Origin: Pegea sp. RAD2-039
Lineage: Eukaryota; Chordata; Thaliacea; Salpida; Salpidae
Assembly: GCA_034620365.1 (NCBI GenBank)
Contig: JAQGEQ010000043.1
Span: 1,550,001-1,614,000 of the forward strand
Length of the DNA stretch: 64,000 bases
Reading direction: 5' to 3'
The notes beneath the pieces were generated by a model. The model saw nothing but the letters and a program-made list of their open reading frames with translations, did not search any database and was not told the origin of the DNA. This document shows, piece by piece, positions 35,802 to 49,622 of this stretch (positions are counted from its first letter, which is position 1; every line of letters starts with the position of its first letter). A program made the translations under genes and the position numbers.

Positions 35802-38800
35802 TTAAACTTTCGTTGGTGAGTTTTCAAAGAACAAATTTTGTTGATTTTGATTTGGAAATCCTCTAGTTCTCTCTAAATCTCGATAAGCGATATGAGCTCT
35901 GATCTTTTTCGACAGCAGTTCCTGACGCAGATTCTTGACGTCATGTTCAGCTTGATGACGTAACTGAAACGCGATTTATGAAGAAACAGAAGCAACAGCA
36001 GCAAAAAGTTTACTTTTATTTCTCCAGAAAGTTTCAGTTTAGCAGATTCAATTTTTTGTGAAATAATTTCAGTTTCATGAAAGATTTTATTGGCCTGAAT
36101 TTTGTCGCTATTCTGTTACAAATTCGGAAAATTACTTTAAAGAATTTTCACTCTTCAACAAACTTTTAAGGATGGAAGTTGATTTGAACGTCTTGTACTG
36201 AATCTCTGCCGAGATTTCTGATTCAAAAACTTCTGCTTTTTACTAAAAACAAAAATGAAATAAAAACAAAAAATCAAATAAAGAAACCTGTCGAGTTCCT
36301 GGCGTAAACGAGAATAAACTTCGTCTAAAGGAGAAGTCTTCTTCTTCTCTTCAAAGAACCTCTTCTTCCATATATCTCTGACTGAAAACAAAACTTCTTT
36401 CAACATCTTTTAAGCTTTACAAAAAGTCTCACTTTCAGATCTTCTTTGACTCAACTTCATAGAGTTTGTGCGCGCTGATCTCACAATATCTTCTCTTCTT
36501 CGTTCAGCGATTTTTCTTTCATTCTGAGCTTTTTTGAGCTTCTCCAACAAATCTGCTTCTAAATTAAAAAGTTAAAATCCGAATTCACAGATTTCAAATC
36601 TCACTATCAAAGTTGTTATCTTCAGTTTTGATATTTTCAGACTTTTCCTTCAAATCTTCATTCTGCTTTTAAATTATTTACAATTTTTTAGTTATCTTTT
36701 AATCAGAAGCGCTAAGACTCACCAGCTTGTCATCAAATGATGAGTTCATTTGATCCGGGGAAGAATTTTGTGAATCTGAAACTATATCTGCTTGATGCTG
36801 AAAAAAGAAGATTAGACAAATATATTTAGAAATTTGTCAAATTAAGTTATAAATTGTCATAACAAATCTAATTTGAGTATTTGTAGCGATGTTCAAAGAT
36901 GAATTAAATGGATAAAATTATTGATTTGTAACCAACAGATTCTTTCGATTAATTTCAAAAAACTTTCATCTGAAAAAAATCTTTTTTTCATTTTAACGTT
37001 TTCTTCAAAGGTTTGATTCAGAAAGTAAGAAATTGTAAAATTGCTGAATTTCGCGTGATTTAAACTTGCTGAGATGTAAAAATATCCTTAGGTTTTATTC
37101 AAAATTTCTTTTTTATCAAAAAATGTTTAAGTTTTTGCAAACTGTTCTTTGATCTATTAGAATCTAGAAACATTAGATTGTTTGATCCAATAGTTAATAT
37201 TTTTATATTTGGAAAATACTTTTTCAGGGTTAGATTTAAGATCAAGGGAGAAAGATGATTTTCATGAGAAGATTCAGTTTTATTTGATTCAGAGTTGAAA
37301 ATATCATTTTTATTTAAGACATTGTTTAGAATTTCAAGATTTGATTCGTTTTTAGATTTTGAAGTTTTTTTTATTGATTTTTGTTGTTGGAATTTTGAGG
37401 TTTTAAAAAGTTTTCTTTGAATCTTCAAGATTGTTAGTTTTGATCCAGTTAAGATTTAATCTTTTACTTTGATAAATCACGAATTTGGAGTTCCTTAATT
37501 TAGAAGAACAATTTTTCTAAAAAGATTTTTAAGATATGATTTGCAACTGAAACACCGAAAATTTGAAGTTTCAACAAAAACACTTAAGTTATTTATTTCG
37601 GTTTCGGAATTTTTTTTTTGAAAGGTTTTAAATTTTATTTCTTCACTTTGAAGATTGAAATATTTTAATTATTTAAATATTGTAATTATTTACCAAAAAA
37701 TCATTTTGATTGAACAGATTTTTCAAATTTATTCAACTCTAAAATCATTTCTTCATTCAATTTTTTTGTTAAATTTTCAACAAAATCATTTTTGATTCTT
37801 TGATTTAATTCAGAATCAAGATTTGAGTTTGAAAATTGATTTATTTCATTCATTGAATATTTACTTCCAATTTTGAAATTAACAAAACTTTTTACCGAAA
37901 GTTCTTCAACAAGAGATTCATTTGGAGAAAGTTTGAAATTCTCTTCCAAAGAATTCACGGGACTTGAAAGTCTGAAAATACAAAATTATTGAAAAAGTGA
38001 TTTCAGTGAAAAATTATTTCAAGATTAAGTGTTCTCTTTTTAATCAATAAACTAAAAGCTAAAAATATATTTCTAAATTGATTAGAAAATTATTTTGAAA
38101 TTTTAATACTTCAAAATGAAATTTGAAATTCAGCTATTTATTGTAATTTTATTTTTATGTAAATTTATAAAATTTGTCGCAAAAAACCGGGGTTTTGTTG
38201 GTAGTTCTTGAATCGATTCTGTCTCCAATTTGACAGTTTCAGAAAAAGGTTCTTGGAATCCTGAATCTTCAATTTGATTAGAATTGTCGGAATCTTGAAT
38301 TGGATTTGAATTGTCTGAATCTTGAATTGGATTTGAATCTTCATTTTTCATTTCATCTAAATGATTCATCAAAATAAAAAGTCTTCATCAGAAGTTTAAA
38401 TCAATTTTTAAATGATTAAAGAAACAAAAACCTTAAATTTGTTTAAACAACGAAATAAAAGAGTTTGAAGTTTAATGCAAATTGTTTCTCTTCATAAAAG
38501 AAGAATTTCAAATTAACAAAAGAACTTAAAATAATAATTGAACTGAAACTGAAACAAACCAAAAGAAACATTCGAGGGTTCCGGAGGAGTGTGAAGATCT
38601 TGAGATGAGAGTTTTTCGAATTTATGTCTTTCAGAGTGATCGGAAATTGTTCTTGAAGAAGTTAGAAGTTTTGGAGATAAAACAGGATGAAGAAAGTCAG
38701 GAAATTCGGGTGAAGCAAGTCGTGAAATAGGGCGAGGTGAGATTGGAGGTAAGATGTTGTATCCATACAAAGGAGGGCGCTTCGGCAAGATGTAAATCTC

Positions 38801-39443
38801 CGGAGCAAGACTCTATTCAAAGAACTTAGTTTGAATATTGAAACACTTACAAGTACTTACATTGGGAGGTAAGAAGCTATCGACGGTGAGTTCGGCTTCC
38901 TGCTTGCTTCTTACCTTTAACAAAATTGATTGAAATAAAAATCCAATTTTCATTTTCAAAAGTACAATTATTTTTTTAGGCTGCTTTAATTGTAAATATG
39001 ATAAATGTTTTGAAAATAATTAAAAATAAACAAAGTTTTGTTTAGAATTCAATTTAGAAAGTTTTTGTTTTATGATTATCAGTTAGTTTTTATAACAACT
39101 TTATCATCCAAAAATATTTTGTTCTTTTACTTTATAGTTGTTTAATGTTTTCAAGCAACTTACAAGCACAAGACAGCGTCCAATGTGTTTTAAGAATACA
39201 AAATCACTTGGAAAAACATCTCTGCCAAGTTGTTCTTCAATTTGACCTCTTAAATTTCTAATTGTAAGATTATTTGGAACTCTAAAAGTTAAAAAAAAAA
39301 CTAGAAAATTAAAATCTTAGAAATTTAAGTTCACACCTCACAAAACCATTTGAAACTGTGTCTGATATCACAGAGTAATTTGCATAATTCAACCGGTCCA
39401 CCCAATAGTCTGGATGGACATATGCAATATGCAAATCGACGAG
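35802..39443 (-). CDS. SPATA1: SPATA1-like protein, 5' exon not found (multi-exon)
   Basis: Spermatogenesis-associated 1 family, linked to ciliated/flagellated cells; molecular role unknown. The N-terminal domain lies in 39337-39443 (LVDLHIAYVHPDYWVDRLNY), the next exon (RVPNNLTIRNLRGQIEEQLG, DFVFLKHIGRCLVLV), a small exon (VRSKQEAELTVDSFLPPN), and the exon beginning LAPEIYILPKRPPLYGYNIL. A variable Ser/Asn-rich middle follows (38513-37700), then coiled-coil C-terminal exons including RDIWKKRFFEEKKKTSPLDE with VYSRLRQELDR, which matches the SPATA1 C-terminal domain. The stop is at 35802-35804. The start codon must be in an upstream exon that I could not locate, and exon limits between 36.8 and 37.7 kb are uncertain, so the span is a partial CDS. 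Confidence 0.8.
38261..38341 (-). repeat. Three 27-bp tandem units in the SPATA1 linker
   Basis: Three adjacent 27-bp units (38261-38287, 38288-38314, 38315-38341) encode Asn-Pro-Ile-Gln-Asp-Ser-Asp-Asn-Ser variants in frame. The first unit is the most diverged. They lie in the disordered middle of the SPATA1-like protein. Confidence 0.85.
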
Positions 39444-42400
39444 CTGAAATTCAAATAATTTTTTGTTACATAAAATTTTTCTTACAAAAATAAATAATTT
39501 ATAAACATGAGAAAAGTTATCAAAAAAGCTAATCTTTAATTATAATCACTAAACTAGAAAGTTACTTGTAAATAAAACCAACTTTATTTGTAAATTCTGT
39601 TTCTAACATAATAAGTTTTTCTTTCTTTTTGAAAACAATTTTCTTCTTTGAATCATTTTAAAAAGTTGCTAAAAAATTAAAATTATTATTTTATAAGCTA
39701 GTAAGGCTTTTTATAAGAAACTACATTTTGATATTAAGTAATTCTTATAAAAGAATTCAACTTTTTTAAAGCAAAACTAATCTCTTTAACATTAAATTTA
39801 CATCATTTTAAACTTTATAGTTAAAATAGTTATATAGATGAATAATTCTCATATTTATAATAAATCTAAGTTACAATTTACAAATCTATAATAAGTAGAA
39901 GTAAAAAAATATTGTTTTTGAACACAAATTTCAAAGTTTGCAATCATCAAAAAGTAAGAATAAACATTTTTTATTTATGACAATTTATTTCATATAAAGA
40001 TTTTTGAAGTACATAAAGTAATTTTACATAAAGTGTTAAGATCATAAGCAAAACAAATGAAAAAATGACTAAAAACTTATACAACTTTCAATTAAAAAAT
40101 TATGTTTACCTCGACAACCAGATTATTGAGAAAGTTTCAAAAATGGTCGTTTTAGATTGTGAACAAGAATTTTTAAGCAAAAGTTATCTCATAATAAATA
40201 GCAGTACACAGTTTCAACTTTATTATCAAACAAACTATTTTTTCATTTTAATATAACAAAAATTCAACAATCATTTATTCTAATTTGTTAATAATTCAAA
40301 GTTAGCTGATATATGTATAATTACGTAAACGGCAACTTTATAATAATTAGAACAACTTTTTGAAAAATTGATTTCCTTGTTTAAAAATTTATGAAAATAA
40401 TGTTAGATTTGTAAACACTATGAACATATGTTTAAAATATGAGGATATGATTAAAAGTATATGACGATGGCTATGAGGATATGATTAAAATTTCAAATAT
40501 TTAGGTTGTATACTATATGCTATACTTTTATGCTTTATTTATTTCATTTCGAATGGAAGCGCTATGAAAAACTTTATTTATTATTTTATGAATAATACTA
40601 AATTTTCTAGATTCCTTCAAGAAACGCTTATAAATTTAAATGTTATCTATTAAGCTATTCTTTTAGTTTTAAATCTTCAAAAACAAACCTTTGTTGAGAT
40701 TTTTTAAGTTATAATATCAATAGGTGACTTAAACAAGAATAACACTAATTTTTTATTTACTTCCAAACACACAGATAATTTTTTCTAACCAATGGCTAAA
40801 ATGCACAATTATTTGAAGATATTTAAATTCTGTTGAAACAAAATTATAGCAATTGATAAATTTAAATAAGCTACAGTTTTGTTCATTAATTTAGATAGCA
40901 TATTTTGTAAAAAATAATTTAACCTGTTGTAATTAATTAAAAGAAAAACTATTTTTTGTATAATAAAATCATTTGCATTTTCTTCATATTGACGCAATTT
41001 AACTAAAACTTTAAATATTTCTCTTTTGGAAACCTCCTTTCTTAAAGAATAGTCAATAAAAATAGTAAGAAAATATTCTCTGTTTATTATTCCGCAGAAA
41101 AATAAAAGAAAGAAAACTTATTTTTAATTATCAAGTACAAAACTACAACAATTATTCAATTAAATTGTATGAATTAAAGTAGTTTTATGAGTCGTATTGG
41201 TATAATTCACACTCTAGTTAAATATTTTAACAATATGTTTTATTTAATGATAAATGTTTAAAAATTTTAAGATCATCAAGATCTTTTGGATTACGATTAT
41301 CTTTATCTCAGTCAATATAACTTTTTTAAAATACTTTATTTAACTTACCCTTTACAAAGTTAACTTTGAAAAAGCTAAAACTTGTTTGTCGTATATTTAG
41401 GTTTTGATAACTCTCGTTTTCAAGTATAATATAAATGTTGTAGATATACAATAATGAGTTTTTTAATTTTACGTAGGCAAGTCTATAAATTCTTTGAAGT
41501 AAATATGTTTTTCAAAGTTAAAAAATATCTAATGTAAAATCAGACTTAAGTTGTATAAATTTGTACTTGAGTTTTAGCTAAGTGAGCCTTCTTATTCACT
41601 TACAAAAATTCATATTACATACTGATGAAAGGCAAAAATCAATAAAAAAATACTTTTATGAGTTTGACATCACAGCAAAGATAGTTTTAGGTGAAATACT
41701 TAATGTTACAAAGATGAAAGTTTTAAAATATAAAATTGAATACAATTTACAGCTAATAAATAAAAGATAATTTAATACAAATTTCAAAAGATTTTTTTGG
41801 CACAAAAATGATTCAAATTGAAAGCTTTTATAAAGTCGTTTTTAAATAGCCTTTAGAAAAGTAAAAACTAAAAACAATTTTTATAAATAAAATATGTTTT
41901 ATATATAAAATATAAATTTAGTTTTTTGTCCATAAGTTTATAGGTTTACCTTAGTAAAATTATTTTTGTGATCAATTATAGATTTTAGAATTCTTAAACT
42001 TCCTCCGCAATAAAGACTTAAGAATTAAGCTAAAAAATGAGTTATTTTCGAATAATCAATAAAAAGTTGTTGTTTTTTAACTCAGTTTTGCAATCACACA
42101 AAAACAAAAGAGCAATAGTTTGACATTTTAACTCTGTTTAAAAGTTTTATGTAATCATTAGCAAGAAAAAATCGGTAAATTTCACAAATTCATATATTTT
42201 CAGCTCTTAAAAAATTTTATCGATTCTAAATTAATTCAAAAATTAATTTTGCTTGTCATTCTGCTCTGTTTTTATCTTTCTTTTCAGCTGGCTGCAAACT
42301 TTTAACAGTTTCAAAACTTTTTAATCTTCTCCCCAGTAAGAGACTAGTTATCTACAAACAAAACATAATTACTAAGTTTTTGTAAAGTAACTTTTTTAAA

Positions 42401-44676
42401 TAAGAAAAATTAAAGCAAAAATGTTGAAGAATAATTTATAAAACCTAATAGATGCTCAATATATTCATTTCATTCTATTTTATTAAAACTTTGATAATAT
42501 AAGTTAATTTGTCATTTGAGTTGATGAAAATTGTTTGAAATTGATGATGTTTTGAAATATCTAAGATTTAAATGATTAAGTTATATCAAAAGTAAATTAG
42601 TTCTGAGCATATTTATGATGAAAAGGTATTTGTAGTTTGAAATAAATAAATTCAGATATTATTATTGAAAAATTTTAAATTATTGATAGGAAGAAAAATA
42701 AAGGGAGTAGATTAAAATATTTTGAATTGATTTATTTTGATTTATCTATTAAAAAAAGTTTACATTAAAAACTTAGAAATTGGCTTTTAGAAATTTGATA
42801 ACTTTAGATGAAACTTTATAATCTAGTTAGAAGAATTTATTTTTTTTAAATAATTATTTTTTGGGAGTTTCATTTTCTACAAAAATGAAAAATACCTTTT
42901 TATATTCATTTGTTTCATTCTTATTCAACTTTTACAATTTTTTAAATACAATTTGTTGACAGAATCAATCAACTTTTTTTTACGAATATTTTGGTTTTAA
43001 GAATTTTTTATCAGAGTTTAATTACTAACAAAGCCAATATTTAAAATGTGATGACATTACATTACAAAATGAACAAAGTATGAATAATAAAAAGGGAATT
43101 TTAAGCTGCTGTTCTAGTTAAATCATGAGATGATCAAAACGTTAAGAAATTTTGTCCAAAACTATAAATTGAAGATTTTCTTCAAGTTCTATTGAAAAGG
43201 GAAACTCCTTTTACAGGCTTCAAACTTTTTTGTGACGTCTTATCGAGCTATAGCTACAAACGATACGACGCTAAGTTAAGTTTCAAAACTAAAAGATTTT
43301 CTGAATATTTTAAATTTGGGGAAATTAATTAGGTAATCATTATTCTAAACACAATTAGCTTCAAGCTAAATGAAAATCATTTCAAACTTTTTGTTGAAAA
43401 ATTAAAAAACTTTCTAAACTAAATATGTTGAAAACAAAACTTTTAAGTTTTTGTTTTGAAGTTTGAAAATTTGTTTAGCTTTCATAATGAGTAAATAAAA
43501 CAGAGAGAAAATGGAAAGATGCAAAGTAGAAAAGCTGTTTATGAATTATTTAAACCCTTTTAACCATGAAAAGTTTTCTAAAATTAAAAAAATAAGTATT
43601 ATATTTCCTGTTACAACCTATTGTAAAGACTTGCAAAGCTGTATCTTTTTTTAAAAAAAACATGTACAAGTTTTTAATGTTACAAAAAGGTTCTTAGGGT
43701 CAAATATTTCATATTAAAGCTTTCCACTTTGCATAACACTTTTTTTGGGGTTTTCTTTTGAAAAATTTAAACCTTTTTTTGGAATGCTACTTCTAAAATA
43801 AGTTAATTTTTTATGAAAATTGTTTAAGGAGACTTTTTTGTAACTATTATTTAAGTTTTATATGAAAAAATAATCGATTACAACTTTTGATCTGAAAATT
43901 ATTACAAATTATTGGAAATTTGTTGAAGTCGCAGAAAACTAGAAACTTTTTCTTTCTCTGTAATCTGATACAAACTCAATTTTGACAGATTTGGAAAAAC
44001 TAAATTAGATTTATCATTTCTTGTAAAATAAATCATTTTAACATTTTTCAGTTTTCAAATAGTTTCTTTTGATTTTAAATTGAGTTGTAAAAAGAGTTTA
44101 AACATTTTTTATATCAAGTTTCTTAAATAGATTAGAAAATTAAATTGTTGTTTCAATTTAAATATCGAAAGCAAATTAACTTTTGCTACTTATTTACATA
44201 AGAGCTAGATTTATGCAAAAAAAGTTGAGTCAAACAATCAGAAAGTAATTTAATAATCAAATTAAATAAGTAATAAAAGTTCTCGATGGTAAGAACCAGT
44301 CACTCATTTGCAAATGTTACATGTAAAAGAAAGAGAAAGAAGAGAGGTTGGTAACAAAATTAGGAAGGTTTTTCTAAATTACATCATAGCAAGAAAAAAG
44401 AAAAGTCAAACTGCATCGGAAGAAAAAAGGATTTATATTTCAGAAAGTTATCTGAAAGACTTTATATTAGAGGCGAAAAATTTGTCAAAATAAAAGATAC
44501 AAAAATTTGTGAGAAATTCTAAAGTTGTTTGATGTGTGAATTTTGATAGGCTGTAAGGTTGAGGCGAGAAAATGTTGTAAAAGGCTCAGGGCGTTTCCTA
44601 ATCTCTAAAACATTCTTTGATACTACTTCTTATGTCTTTCAGATTTCATTAAAACTTATCTAAATATCCACTGTTG
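39444..44676. other. Long intergenic region, probably with SPATA1 5' exon
   Basis: 5.2 kb of A/T-rich sequence. The missing first exon and promoter of SPATA1 should lie in its left part, and the promoter of the small secreted gene at its right end. No frame with family resemblance, RNA gene or repeat family was recognised. A short Lys/Arg-rich frame at 44308-44493 has no supporting evidence. Confidence 0.45.
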
Positions 44677-45548
44677 ATGAAAATGTCTTGGAAAACAATC
44701 CTCATCTTTATATCTTTGTTGGTTCTCCTTGGTGAGTTTGTTTAAAAAACTATTAAGTTTAAATCAAATAGTAAAACTTTTAAAGTGAAAAATTTGCCTT
44801 AAATTGTAAGAAGATTGTAAATTTTAAGATTATTAAAGCAAAAAGTAATTTGGATAAAATTGCAAATGTTGATCCTTCGTTAAATAACCTTCAAATGATC
44901 CTGTGACCGCTATTAAAGCTTCGATCTTCCTTTTGAACAAATTAAAATTTAAATTGATCGTAAAGAAACAAAACTTCGAAATTGAGCAACTTTGAGAAAC
45001 TTTATCTGCTGATGACGTCATAATGGAAGTCGCGAGAAAGTGAAATTAAAGGAGAAGCCAGAAGAAGCAGACATCAATAATTCAACAGTGTTGTTCTGCT
45101 GCTTATGACGTCATCTATTCCTTAGCTACTGATCGGGAAATCCCCGCGCTTTAAGCTTTGCGATGCGAAATTCTGGTTTTGGTTTGAACGATTTTGAATT
45201 TTTGCAGAAACTCACCAAGCTGTTGGTACCGATGGAGTAGATGGTAATTCAGAAACTGGTTCACAAGCTAGCTCAGAAAATGGTTCAAATACTGTTTTAG
45301 AAACTAAACAAAATACTGATTCAGAAAATATAAAACCAAACGAAGATGATTCCGGTAAAACCAATTCGGAAGAAACCAATGAACCTGCTCCTACCAATGG
45401 AACTACTCCCTCAAGTCGTTCTGACGATGCAAAGACAGCTTCTACAACAGCACCAAATACAACTGTACCAGGGAAAGCAAGTCATCTAGGTGCTGTGAAC
45501 CAACTGATATTTCTACTTCTCTCATTTGTAGCTTTTGCTGTTTACTAA
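44677..45548 (+). CDS. Small secreted, probably GPI-anchored mucin-like protein (2 exons, 131 aa)
   Basis: Not recognised as a known family. Exon 1 (44677-44731) encodes a start and signal-peptide core (KTILIFISLLVLL). Exon 2 (45208-45548) encodes ~90 residues rich in Ser, Thr, Asn and Glu with N-glycosylation sequons (Asn-Gly-Ser, Asn-Gly-Thr, Asn-Thr-Thr) and no cysteine. It ends in a hydrophobic stretch (QLIFLLLSFVAFAVY) directly at the stop, preceded by small residues (GKASHLGA), as in GPI-attachment signals. The junction is phase 1 with good GTGAGT and TTTTTGCAG sites. The 476-nt intron is long for this window, higher in GC near its 3' end, and holds two TGACGTCA palindromes. A heavily glycosylated cell-surface coat role is inferred from composition only. 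Confidence 0.65.
45011..45115. promoter_or_regulatory. Two TGACGTCA (CRE-type) palindromes in an intron
   Basis: Exact TGACGTCA sites at 45013-45020 and 45106-45113, 93 bp apart, inside the first intron of the small secreted gene. TGACGTCA is the CREB/ATF-type bZIP full site; binding here is inferred only. Confidence 0.35.
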
Positions 45549-48500
45549 CTATGTGTTGCATCGATTAAATGTAACTTGTATTTTCCATTCTTTTGCTTGC
45601 ACAATTTTCTTGGGTTATTTTATTGCATTTAAACGATGATATGAAGAATTGAATCAATTTGGATAAGATTAAATGCAAATAATATCTTAATCTTCGGTTA
45701 CTCGGTATTGTAACAAATCAATTTGTAAATATCTCTTTTTTGGTTTTCACTACCTAACGTTATGATTGTAAATAAACTCGAAAAGAAATGAAATGTTAAG
45801 GCTCACCATAAAAAAGTACTTAAAAAATGTTTCTGAAAAGTATTTTTACAATTATCTGACGTAAATTATAACTTTTGATAATAGTAGTTTTAAAATCAGT
45901 TTTAGCTGAAATCAATCAGTTTTTAAACAATCTTTAAACTAAGTTCAATAAAATGAATGAAGTTTAATAATAAATAAAAATTGATAAAGTTTTCGATTTG
46001 TTATAAATGTTTGTGTAAATTTTCACTTGATATAGATTTTAGTGTTTTCAATATTTTAAAAGCATCTTTTGAATATTTTTCAAAGCTTCAAGTAAAAGAA
46101 ATGGGCTTAAAAATTACAAGGGAGGCTCTCTTTTAATTAGAATCAAAGGTGTATGTAATAGTTTTTCAAATAAAGATCTATAAGATAAATTTATAAAAAT
46201 ATAAAAAGAAAAAAAACAACGATAAATTCTGATCTTAAGAAATTTTTTTGAACCTCCTCAAAGCAAATGTAAGAAAGCAAAAAGGCGATTAATACTTTAA
46301 CTTCATCAATTTAAAGAATTTCAAAAAATTTATTTAAAGTTAAGTTAAGAAAATATAATTTTAATTTTAAAGACAAATGTTTTGATTATAAAACTTTTTG
46401 AATAATTCAATTGACTCTAGTCAAACTTTTCTAAAAACTTGTAAAAAGTTTACATGGAAAGTTGAAAACCTTTTTGAAACCAAAGTTAGATTTTAATTTA
46501 ATCTTATATAACTTTTTCAATTCAGGAATATTTTTAGAACATCTCATTTTGAAATATTTATAAGTAAAACAAGCTATTCAATTTTTTCTATGTTTATCTG
46601 GATTGAAAATCAATACTTAAAATAATTGTTTAAATGAATTTGTTTTTTTCAAAGATCTTTGAGATTATATTTAAATAAATAATTCATTTATATCTTCACA
46701 TAAATCTGAAAGAAGATAAACTTTTTGAGGTCAAAGAAAAAAATCAATTATTTAAAATAAAATCATGAAAAGTTAAGTGAAGACAAAATTGAAAGTTTTA
46801 AAATTTTTTACTTTGTGAACTTTATAGCTTTAAGATATATGTTCTAACTTCACAAACTTAATTTTACAAACTTTGACTTTAAAATTGAATTATTTGCAAT
46901 TTTTTTCTCACATGATATTTATCTTTTTCTTTTAATGATGAATAAAATTTAAAATCTGCTAAAACTTTCATCAATTATTCATTTCAAATAAATAAAGCTT
47001 TTCATTGTGAATTCTGAACTTTGTATACAAATTCTTAATCACTTTAAATTTATCTTTGACAAATAGCTGTAGAACTTAAAGGAGATCAAACAACTCATGA
47101 AAATTTAGAAATAGCATTCTAGTTTCATAAATAAAGTTCATAAACCTCTTCGTAAATAACATAAGTTATTAGAATAATAAATGGATATATATAGATATAT
47201 AAAAAACTAAACATTTATAAGACATACGCTTCCATCAACATGGAAGCTTTAATGAAATCGTAATATGTAGCTGGTACAAGGAGATGAGTCCTCAACACCT
47301 CAACCACCAAACACAAAATTTGTTTATAACTAAGTATTTGTGAACTAAGTGATTATAAAACAAGTTTTATTAGCCATGTGTTGTTGGCCGTAGAGTTTTT
47401 ACAAGCTAAGTTACTAAGTTATTGTATGGTATTAGACTGTCAAATTACAAATCATAACATAACTAAATAATCTATATAAACAGATGAGTTAACTAAATTA
47501 CTAAAGACACAATGATTTTCTTTAAATTAGAAGAAGTTTTTACAAGTACAATAAAAATAACTAAAAACAAAATTCACTGTTTTTGAAAGCTTATTAAGCA
47601 TAATTACATCGTAAATTTACTTACACGTATAATTTACATAGTAAAATAATTAGATTTGTATTTCAATTACAAACATACGTTTATACAACATACATGTATC
47701 TATAATATTTTAGTAATGTAGTTTTAAATCTACTTAAAGTTTATGAAATTACTTTTTGTATCAATTCTAATTTGCATCTTTCTATTTATTTTAAGCTGGT
47801 TAGTAAATTTAAGTAATTTTAACTTTCCAATTTTTTTTAATCTTAATCTTTTACTGTACATAAGGCAACTCAATAAATTCGTGATTAGTTATTAGTTTCA
47901 TTCCGACTTTGTACTACTATTCAAAATAGTAATGGTTTTTGTCAACTTAACTTTAATGAACTTTTTTAATTTTACAATCTTCCATACGTTCTCAGAAGTT
48001 TATCATTTAAAATTAAATCACTCTAAGTTAAATAACAATAAGCGAAGTAAAATTATTTTTAATAATTAGAAGCCACGATTTGGAATTATCGTCCAGCTCC
48101 GTCGTATATCAAAATCTATCACCGTTATTTAAATGTTGTGTAACAGATATGCTTATAATTATTTTCGTAGCAAATTATAAGTAATGATGCCAATGCTATA
48201 ATAAATTTTTTCACAACTTATGTTTTTTCTGTGTTCCTATTCTTTCTATAATAGTTAAGCTAAATTGTAAAACTAGTGATGCTAAATACTTTTTGATATT
48301 ATTTTATCTTTGTTCGCTATAAGAGTTTTAAAATTTCCAGCCATGCGTTGAACAAACTAAATAATTAAATTTCGGCGATTCTTGTCCAAACCAAACATTG
48401 AGTATAAAAGTTTAACTAAGTATGGTTTATTTGCGTCTTGACTTGTAAAAGCTCCTGGTCCAACGATACCAAGCTAAAAAATTGTGTCACAAACGAGTCT

Positions 48501-49622
48501 TGTGCTTGTGGTGGTCGAAGTTTTCGAAGAGTCGAGCACCTGCACACGGGAAATTACCTATTTTATTGATAGTGTGTATACCAAAAAATATTATTTTCAT
48601 AAAAATTTAGTGATTATAATTCATAATGTTCACATTTATGTTACTTTTATCTTATCTATCTCTAAAGATATCTTTAGAGGAATTAAAATTTTAGAAAAAA
48701 AAACTGGTTTAAAAATACTAATAGTATAAACTTTAAACTGGTACTTGTAAAAAATCAAATTTTTGTTATTCTTAAACATTATTTTGCTGCTTTAATATAA
48801 TTTTTATAAGAAATTCTATAATTTATACAATTTTTCAATTAAAAATAAAGAAGACCTTAATGGTTTTTTCATAAAAAGCTTTGAAAGTTTACGTTGTTGA
48901 TACTTGTCTTGTCCAAAAATATTACTTTGTAGAACGTAAACAAAGATTATTTAAGATTAAAAAAACTATTTCGATTGAAATTATATATTTTATATATATT
49001 TATATATGTATAAAACGATTATATATTTCATTTGGGTTCATCACTATTTAAATATTATATTAAATCTTATACATTATGAAATCTTAGTTTATTATGAAGT
49101 TGGGTTTTTAGCTTTTCAACCTTTTGTTATCTTTATAAACTGTTATGTTATATTTTAGCTACTTTTATTTTAGATGATATATTAATTTAGTTGCACTCTG
49201 ATTTTTTTAGTTTTATCAATATGATACTCTATCATATTTGTAGTAATAATATTAATTGTCTGATAATGAATTCTTAGTTATTAAATCAAAAAGGAATTTT
49301 TTAAACTTTGTAGCATTCAACAATTTTTTAAAGGTTGTTTTTTAATTTAAAAATATAATTTTTTCTTCAGTATTTCTAACTTTTATATTTACTTATGCCT
49401 TTACGGTGTTCTTTTTTTATATATTACTTGTAACTTTTTTCATGATTTTTTGTTTTGTGTTTGCTTTAATAGCTATATAGTTTGTTAGTTGCATCCATGT
49501 ATTAAATAAATAAATAAATTTTAGACTTCTCACATATAATTCTGCTTGAATATATTTTGTTCAATTGTGATTTTTTTGCAACCAACTTAACCAGAAAAAT
49601 TAAGTTTTTATTTAGATCACTT
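45549..49622. other. Long intergenic region upstream of ERLEC1
   Basis: 4 kb of mostly A/T-rich sequence. A perfect inverted repeat of two 8-nt arms with a 4-nt loop lies at 47228-47247. A small higher-GC patch near 48450-48550 contains a cysteine-containing open frame without clear homology. No gene, RNA gene or array is supported. Confidence 0.45.

Noticed and set aside
44308-44493. Short Lys/Arg-rich open frame upstream of the secreted gene
   Set aside because: No homology, no splice-consistent neighbours, and composition typical of random A/T-rich frames.
47260-47330. GATGAGTCC motif resembling the hammerhead ribozyme core
   Set aside because: The preceding bases do not give CUGAUGA, no GAAA with a matching stem II follows, and stem III cannot be drawn.
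48450-48560. Cysteine-containing frame resembling a C2H2 finger end (SCACGGRSF then HLHTG)
   Set aside because: Ligand spacing is wrong, no second finger is present and the frame lacks support; probably coincidence.
49557-49622. 22-codon upstream extension of ERLEC1
   Set aside because: It begins with TTG, not ATG, and the ATG at 49623 gives a proper signal peptide.
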